Assembly: GCA_004173515.1 (NCBI GenBank)
Contig: SECN01000011.1
Span: 1-55,411, forward strand
Length of the DNA stretch: 55,411 nucleotides
Reading direction: 5' to 3'
Source: Myxococcaceae bacterium
Lineage (GTDB): Bacteria; Myxococcota; Myxococcia; Myxococcales; Myxococcaceae
The notes beneath the pieces are model-generated. The model was not told the origin of the DNA and searched no databases. It saw only the letters and a program-made list of their open reading frames with translations. Made by a program: the position numbers and the translations under genes. Shown here in pieces: positions 51,716-55,411 of this stretch. Position 1 is the stretch's first letter, and every line of letters begins with the position of its first letter.

Positions 51716-52499
51716 CCTTCACCCGGGGGCTCGTGAGCGCCGCCAGCTCCGCGCCCCAGCCGTAGCGCCACGCAGGATCCTCCGGCACGTGCGGCGCGCC
51801 TTCCCCGGGATGGCACCCCAGCTCGAAGTCCCCTGCCGGCAGCGCCTCCAGCACACCCAGCAGCGCGGACTCATCCAGCCGACCCGCTTCGAACACGCCC
51901 CCCGCGCTCACCCGGCGCACCCCCGGCCGGGCCCGGGGCGCCGTGCGCGCCAGCACCGCCAGCACCGTCGTCTTCAACGCCGGCCCGGGCGCCCGCAGCC
52001 ACGATGCGCGCGGCAGCGCATCCGGCCACCGGAGCGGCAGCCCCTCCCGCGCCGCCAGGGCCTCCACCACCGAGCGCACCCCCGGCAACAGGTGCAGGTG
52101 CTGGTGCCCGTCCAGGTGGTCCACCTCCGCGCCCAGCTCTCGCGCGCGTGAGAGCTGCGCGGACAGCTCCCGCTCCAGTTCCTCCCGCCGCACCTGCCCG
52201 GTGAGCCACGCCCGCGCGAAGTCCGCCCAGCTCCCCCGCAGCCGCCCGTCCGGCGCCACCGTCCGCACCGACGCCTCGGGCGCGGCGCACCGAAGGCGCG
52301 TGGACAGCGCCAGGTGCACGCCCACCGCCAGCCCCTGCGCCTTCGCGAGCCCCACGGCCGCTTCGGCCGAAGGCCCCATGGCCAGGAGCGTGGCGCTGGT
52401 GACGATGCCTTCGCGGTGGGCCTTCAGGATGCCCGCGTCCAGCGACGGGTGCAGGCCCAGGTCGTCCGCGTTGACGATGAGGCGCGTGCGCGGCGGCAT
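51663..52499 (-). CDS. ChbG/HpnK (YdjC) family polysaccharide/glycolipid deacetylase
   Basis: 278 residues. The metal-dependent carbohydrate deacetylase motifs are intact: LIVNADDLGLHPSLD (Asp pair), VGVHLALSTRLRC, VDHLDGHQHLHLLPGV (His ligands) and FELGCHPGE. Relatives remove N-acetyl groups from chito-oligosaccharides (ChbG) or from hopanoid glycolipids (HpnK). It is 10 bases downstream of a GT2 glycosyltransferase, so it probably trims the sugar that enzyme attaches. No signal peptide. Confidence 0.9.
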   Translation of the reverse strand: MPPRTRLIVNADDLGLHPSLDAGILKAHREGIVTSATLLAMGPSAEAAVGLAKAQGLAVGVHLALSTRLRCAAPEASVRTVAPDGRLRGSWADFARAWLTGQVRREELERELSAQLSRARELGAEVDHLDGHQHLHLLPGVRSVVEALAAREGLPLRWPDALPRASWLRAPGPALKTTVLAVLARTAPRARPGVRRVSAGGVFEAGRLDESALLGVLEALPAGDFELGCHPGEGAPHVPEDPAWRYGWGAELAALTSPRVKAKLVERDVVLANYGSLG

Positions 52500-52509
52500 G
52501 GGGGCGTGC

Positions 52510-53307
52510 CTACCCGCGCCCCGTGGTGCCCGTCACCGGACGCAGCGGCTGCACCGACGGCGGCAGGCGCACCGGCTGCACCGGAGGCGTGGGCGTGCGC
52601 GTCTCCGGGTACAGGCTCACCAGCTCCTTCACCATCTTCACGATGACCGACGGCGAGGCCAGCGTGGAGATGCCTCGCGTGCGAGGGAAGTAGTCCACGC
52701 CCATCTGGAACACGCGGAAGCCCTTGCGGATGGCCTTCACCACCAGCTCCGCGTCGATGAAGGAGCCCTGGCTCTTCAACTCCATCGACTCCAGCACCCG
52801 GCGGTGCATCAGCTTGAAGCTGAAGTTCACGTCCTTGATCTGGATGTCGAACAGCGCCCGGATGAGCAGGTTGTAGACGAAGGAATACACGATGCGCTTG
52901 GGGCCCTCGCTCGTGCGGTCGAACCGGAAGGCGCAGATCATGTCCGCCTCCAGGTACTCCATCAGGTGCAGCGCCCGCTCCACCTCCCGCATGTCGAACG
53001 GCAGGTCGATGTCCGAGTACAGCACCAGGTCCTTCGTGCTCGCCGTCAGCCCCGTGCGCATCGCCCCGCCCAACTTCAGGTTGACGGGGTGGGTGATGAC
53101 CCGGAGCTGCGGCACCTTCGCGGCCAGCGCGTCACAGACCTCCTGGGTCCGGTCCGTGGAGGCGTCGTTGACGATGATGATTTCAAAGTCGTCCGTGAGC
53201 TTCGGCAGCACTTCGAGGGCGCGACTCACCGCGCGCTCCACGTAGTCCTCCTCGTTCCAGGCAGGGAAGAACAGGCTGATGCTCGGGTACTTGGCCACGG
53301 TCGTCAT
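52510..53307 (-). CDS. glycosyltransferase family 2 (dolichyl/polyprenyl-phosphate sugar synthase-like)
   Basis: 265 residues from ATG 53307 (MTTVAKYPSISLFFPAWNEE). GT-A core: SLFFPAWNEEDYVERAV, FEIIIVNDASTDRTQEVCD, LKLGGAMRTGLTASTKDLV, the metal site YSDIDLPFD, and NFSFKLMHRRVLESM. This fits DPM1-like enzymes that load a sugar onto a polyprenyl phosphate. There is no C-terminal membrane segment. A longer start at 53376 is open but lacks homologous character. First gene of a two-gene operon with the deacetylase. Confidence 0.88.
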   Translation of the reverse strand: MTTVAKYPSISLFFPAWNEEDYVERAVSRALEVLPKLTDDFEIIIVNDASTDRTQEVCDALAAKVPQLRVITHPVNLKLGGAMRTGLTASTKDLVLYSDIDLPFDMREVERALHLMEYLEADMICAFRFDRTSEGPKRIVYSFVYNLLIRALFDIQIKDVNFSFKLMHRRVLESMELKSQGSFIDAELVVKAIRKGFRVFQMGVDYFPRTRGISTLASPSVIVKMVKELVSLYPETRTPTPPVQPVRLPPSVQPLRPVTGTTGRG

Positions 53308-53434
53308 CTCGCGTCGGTCCGTCAGAAAGGAAACGGCGCTCGGTACCAGAGGGTGAGGTTCCGAGGCAAACCCCATGGCCTTCCCCGTGACAAACCCCTA
53401 GAGTACCGCGTAGTCATCATTTTACGGGGACACG

Positions 53435-54385
53435 GTGAAAACCAAGCCCTTCACGCTGCTGGTCGTCGACGATTCGCAGGCGCTGCTGCCCCACCTGGTC
53501 CGCACGCTCGGCCCGGAGGACTTCGCCCTCCGGGTGGCGCGCACGGGCCCGGAGGCCCTGGGTCTGACCCAGGAGGTAGACGGCGTCCTGCTCTGCCCCA
53601 ACCCGACCCACCCCGCGGAGGCCCAGGCGCTGCTGGAGGCCCTCACCCCACCTGCTCCCACGTCCCGGCCTCCCGTCCTGGTGGTTTCACCGCCCGAGGA
53701 CAAGGCCCTGAGGCTCGCCGCCCTGCGCAGGGGGGCTGAGTTGATTTTGACCCCCTGGGACGAGGAAGAACTGCGACTCCGGCTTTACCGGAGCCTGGAA
53801 ACGTACCAGAAGTGGACAGAACTTCACTCCCAGGTCGAAGAGCTGCGGCGGCTGGCCGTCACGGACGGCCTGACCCAGGTGCACAACCACCGCTACTTCC
53901 AGGAGCGGCTGCGCGAGGAGTTCCGCCGCGCGCAGCGCTACGACGAGAGCCTGTCGCTCATCCTGGTGGACCTGGACCACTTCAAGAACGTCAACGACGC
54001 CCACGGCCACGGCGCGGGGGACCGGGTGCTCCGGGAGGTGGCCGCCTCGCTCCAGCACAGCGTGCGCGAAACCGACCTGGTGGCCCGCTACGGGGGCGAG
54101 GAGTTCGCCATCCTCCTGCCCTGTACCCACCTGCCTGGGGCGCTCACCGTCGCGGAGCGGGTGCGCCGGGGCGTCGGAGACCTGCACGCGGGTCCGGAGG
54201 GGGCCCTGCGCGTCACTGCGTCGCTGGGTGTCTCCAGCTTCCCCCACCGCGCCATCCTCACCCCCGAGCAGCTCCTGTTGACCGCCGACGAGGCCCTCTA
54301 CCGCGCCAAGCGCGAGGGCCGCGACCGCATCTGCCTGCACCCGCCCGCACCCCTGTTTTCGGCCCCGCCCTCCCGGGTCGGTTGA
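53435..54385 (+). CDS. GGDEF response regulator (diguanylate cyclase) with degenerate receiver
   Basis: 316 residues, start GTG 53435 behind GGGGA. The N-terminal receiver-like domain begins LLVVDDSQALLPHLVRTL, but at the phosphoacceptor position reads VDGVLLCPNPTHP, with Cys where Asp is expected, so phosphorylation is doubtful. The C-terminal diguanylate cyclase domain (about 150-305) has DGLTQVHNHRYF, LDHFKNVNDAHGHGAGD and the active site GGEEF (220-224). An RxxD inhibitory site, RETD (211-214), lies five residues before it. It should make cyclic di-GMP with product feedback. The hybrid kinase gene downstream may be functionally linked. Confidence 0.92.
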   Translation: MKTKPFTLLVVDDSQALLPHLVRTLGPEDFALRVARTGPEALGLTQEVDGVLLCPNPTHPAEAQALLEALTPPAPTSRPPVLVVSPPEDKALRLAALRRGAELILTPWDEEELRLRLYRSLETYQKWTELHSQVEELRRLAVTDGLTQVHNHRYFQERLREEFRRAQRYDESLSLILVDLDHFKNVNDAHGHGAGDRVLREVAASLQHSVRETDLVARYGGEEFAILLPCTHLPGALTVAERVRRGVGDLHAGPEGALRVTASLGVSSFPHRAILTPEQLLLTADEALYRAKREGRDRICLHPPAPLFSAPPSRVG

Positions 54386-54413
54386 CCCCGGGGTCATGCA
54401 CCCAGGGTCGGCC

Positions 54414-54444
54414 TTGACCCGTTTGGGTGTGGTGGGTCTATAGT
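54414..54444 (+). promoter_or_regulatory. candidate promoter of the hybrid kinase gene
   Basis: TTGACC (54414-54419) and TATAGT (54439-54444) with a 19-base spacer, 86 bases before ATG 54531. The -10 is unusually good for this DNA; the spacer is long. Confidence 0.35.
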
Positions 54445-54530
54445 GACCTTGCCCCTTTTTGTCAGGTCCTGGAAAATGGACGTGATTCCCGGGGTTTATC
54501 CAAATCTCGGGTTTGGCAAGGCCATTGCAA

Positions 54531-55411
54531 ATGTCGGAACCCGGAAACTTCATGGGAACCCTGGGTGCACAGGCTCAAGCGCAGGACCCGGTCGCCCGAG
54601 GGCGGCTGCTGCTCGTGGACGACGAGGAGAACATCCTCAAGTCCATCCGCCGGGTGCTGCGACGCGGTGAGTGGGACATCGAGACGGCGACGGACGCGGA
54701 AGCCGGCCTGCGCACGCTGGAGCGGTTCCACCCGGAGGTCGTCATCTCCGACTTCCGCATGCCGGGGATGAACGGGGTGGAGTTCCTCACCCAGGTGAAG
54801 CAGCAGGAGCCCCGGGCCCAGCGCATCATGTTGACGGGGCAGGCGGATCAACAGGCCATCGAAGAGGCCATCAACCGCTCCGAAATCTTCCGCTTCATCT
54901 CCAAGCCCTGGAACGACAGCCACCTGGTGCTCACCGTCAAGAGCGCCTTCGAGCAGCACGCGCTCCAGACCCACCAGTACCTCTTCGGCCGGGACACGCC
55001 GTGCACGGGCTGCCCGCTGCCCTCCGCGATGGAGAGCGGCAAGGGCGCGCGCGGGGAGGTGCAGCAGGGCGGGCGCAGCTACGTGGTGGCCGCCTATCCG
55101 TTCGCCGGGGATGACCGCGCGGTGTGCACCTACCGCGACGTCACCGAGGAGCAGGCGATGACGCGCCGGCTCATCGAGACGGAGAAGATGGCGGCGGTGG
55201 GGCAGCTGGCGGGCGGCGTGGCGCACGAAATCAACAACCCGCTGGGCGGCATCCTGGCCTTCGCGCAGCTCATGTCGCGCGACGCGGGCCGCAGCGCCAA
55301 CGACCTGGAGTCGCTGAAGCTGATTGAAGAGAGCGCGCTGCGCTGCAAGCGCATCGTGGAGAGCCTGCTGAAGTTCAGCCGGCACAGCCGCGTGGAGGAC
55401 CGCCGCCTCTT
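54531..55411 (+). CDS. hybrid receiver - histidine kinase, 3' end outside window, PAS region truncated
   Basis: Open to the right edge (293 codons seen). The N-terminal receiver has LLLVDDEENILKSIRRVLRR, phosphoacceptor Asp74 in VVISDFRMPGMNG, and the Lys in FRFISKPWND, typical of RpfG/HupR-like receivers. A HisKA domain follows with His232 in LAGGVAHEINNPLGGILAF; the ATPase domain lies beyond the window. Between them the text jumps from VKSAFEQHAL to HQYLFGRDTPCTGCPL. That Cys-containing stretch is normally the second half of a PAS domain, and a coiled coil plus the first half of PAS appear to be missing (about 54960-54972). The junction is in frame. The start ATG 54531 has AAGG upstream; 54552 is an alternative. 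Confidence 0.85.
   Translation, partial: MSEPGNFMGTLGAQAQAQDPVARGRLLLVDDEENILKSIRRVLRRGEWDIETATDAEAGLRTLERFHPEVVISDFRMPGMNGVEFLTQVKQQEPRAQRIMLTGQADQQAIEEAINRSEIFRFISKPWNDSHLVLTVKSAFEQHALQTHQYLFGRDTPCTGCPLPSAMESGKGARGEVQQGGRSYVVAAYPFAGDDRAVCTYRDVTEEQAMTRRLIETEKMAAVGQLAGGVAHEINNPLGGILAFAQLMSRDAGRSANDLESLKLIEESALRCKRIVESLLKFSRHSRVEDRRL

Noticed and set aside
1..55411. tRNA, rRNA, CRISPR, insertion sequence, prophage or replication origin
   Set aside because: No tRNA-like cloverleaf, regular repeat-spacer array, transposase/integrase frame or DnaA-box cluster was recognised by reading both strands; a search with tRNA and repeat finders would settle it.

Overview
The window looks like chromosomal DNA of a myxobacterium of the Myxococcaceae, most likely Corallococcus or a close relative. 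The evidence is very high GC with strong third-position GC bias, dense short operons, many lipoproteins with a lipobox, LVIVD and beta-helix surface proteins, an AHH nuclease paired with an Imm11-type protein, and a large lipid-type polyketide synthase. No rRNA, tRNA, CRISPR array, insertion sequence or phage gene was seen. No gene-free stretch exceeds about 260 bases.

Region 1 (1-13,059) is acyl-CoA catabolism. A leftward operon of eight genes (enoyl-CoA hydratase, TetR regulator, HSDL2-like SDR, acyl-CoA ligase, two acyl-CoA dehydrogenases, thiolase, FadB-like multifunctional enzyme) diverges from a rightward operon of four (SDR, ACAD10/11-like dehydrogenase, APH-like kinase, DUF6285). The rightward four match the core of the levulinate/4-hydroxyacyl-CoA (Lva) pathway. 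A candidate promoter and TetR-type dyad lie between the two operons.

Region 2 (13,125-16,602) is a probable toxin-immunity cassette: a catalytically dead thiolase-fold protein, an AHH/HNH-type nuclease, an Imm11 (DUF1629) protein and an Imm49-like protein.

Region 3 (16,638-29,125) is mostly exported proteins: an LVIVD lipoprotein, a repeat lipoprotein, an annexin-repeat protein with a lysozyme-like C-terminus, and two parallel beta-helix proteins. It also holds a divergent DJ-1/PfpI-LysR pair with a clear LysR-type dyad and a DHCR24-like flavoprotein.

Region 4 (29,199-38,187) is the most novel-looking locus. It is a leftward three-gene operon encoding a tandem-ACP/FabL-like SDR protein, a 2,114-residue hotdog-AT-KS-CLF-KR-DH synthase and a membrane desaturase, which together suggest a secondary lipid or specialised fatty acid.

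Region 5 (38,307-55,411) holds a membrane protein, an exported protein, a beta-lactamase-fold lipoprotein, a peptidase-like TPR lipoprotein, UvrA2, HemE, a FadI/FadJ operon with a perfect 18-bp palindrome in its promoter, a PIG-V-like glycosyltransferase with a methyltransferase, a YdjC/HpnK deacetylase with a GT2 glycosyltransferase, a GGDEF regulator and a hybrid receiver-histidine kinase that runs off the end.

Caution: five genes (near 630, 2,693, 47,775, 50,458 and 54,967) each lack an internal block that their families normally have, three of them with a frame change. This clustering points to assembly deletions or stripped gaps rather than biology, so those genes should be read as 'interrupted in this sequence'.
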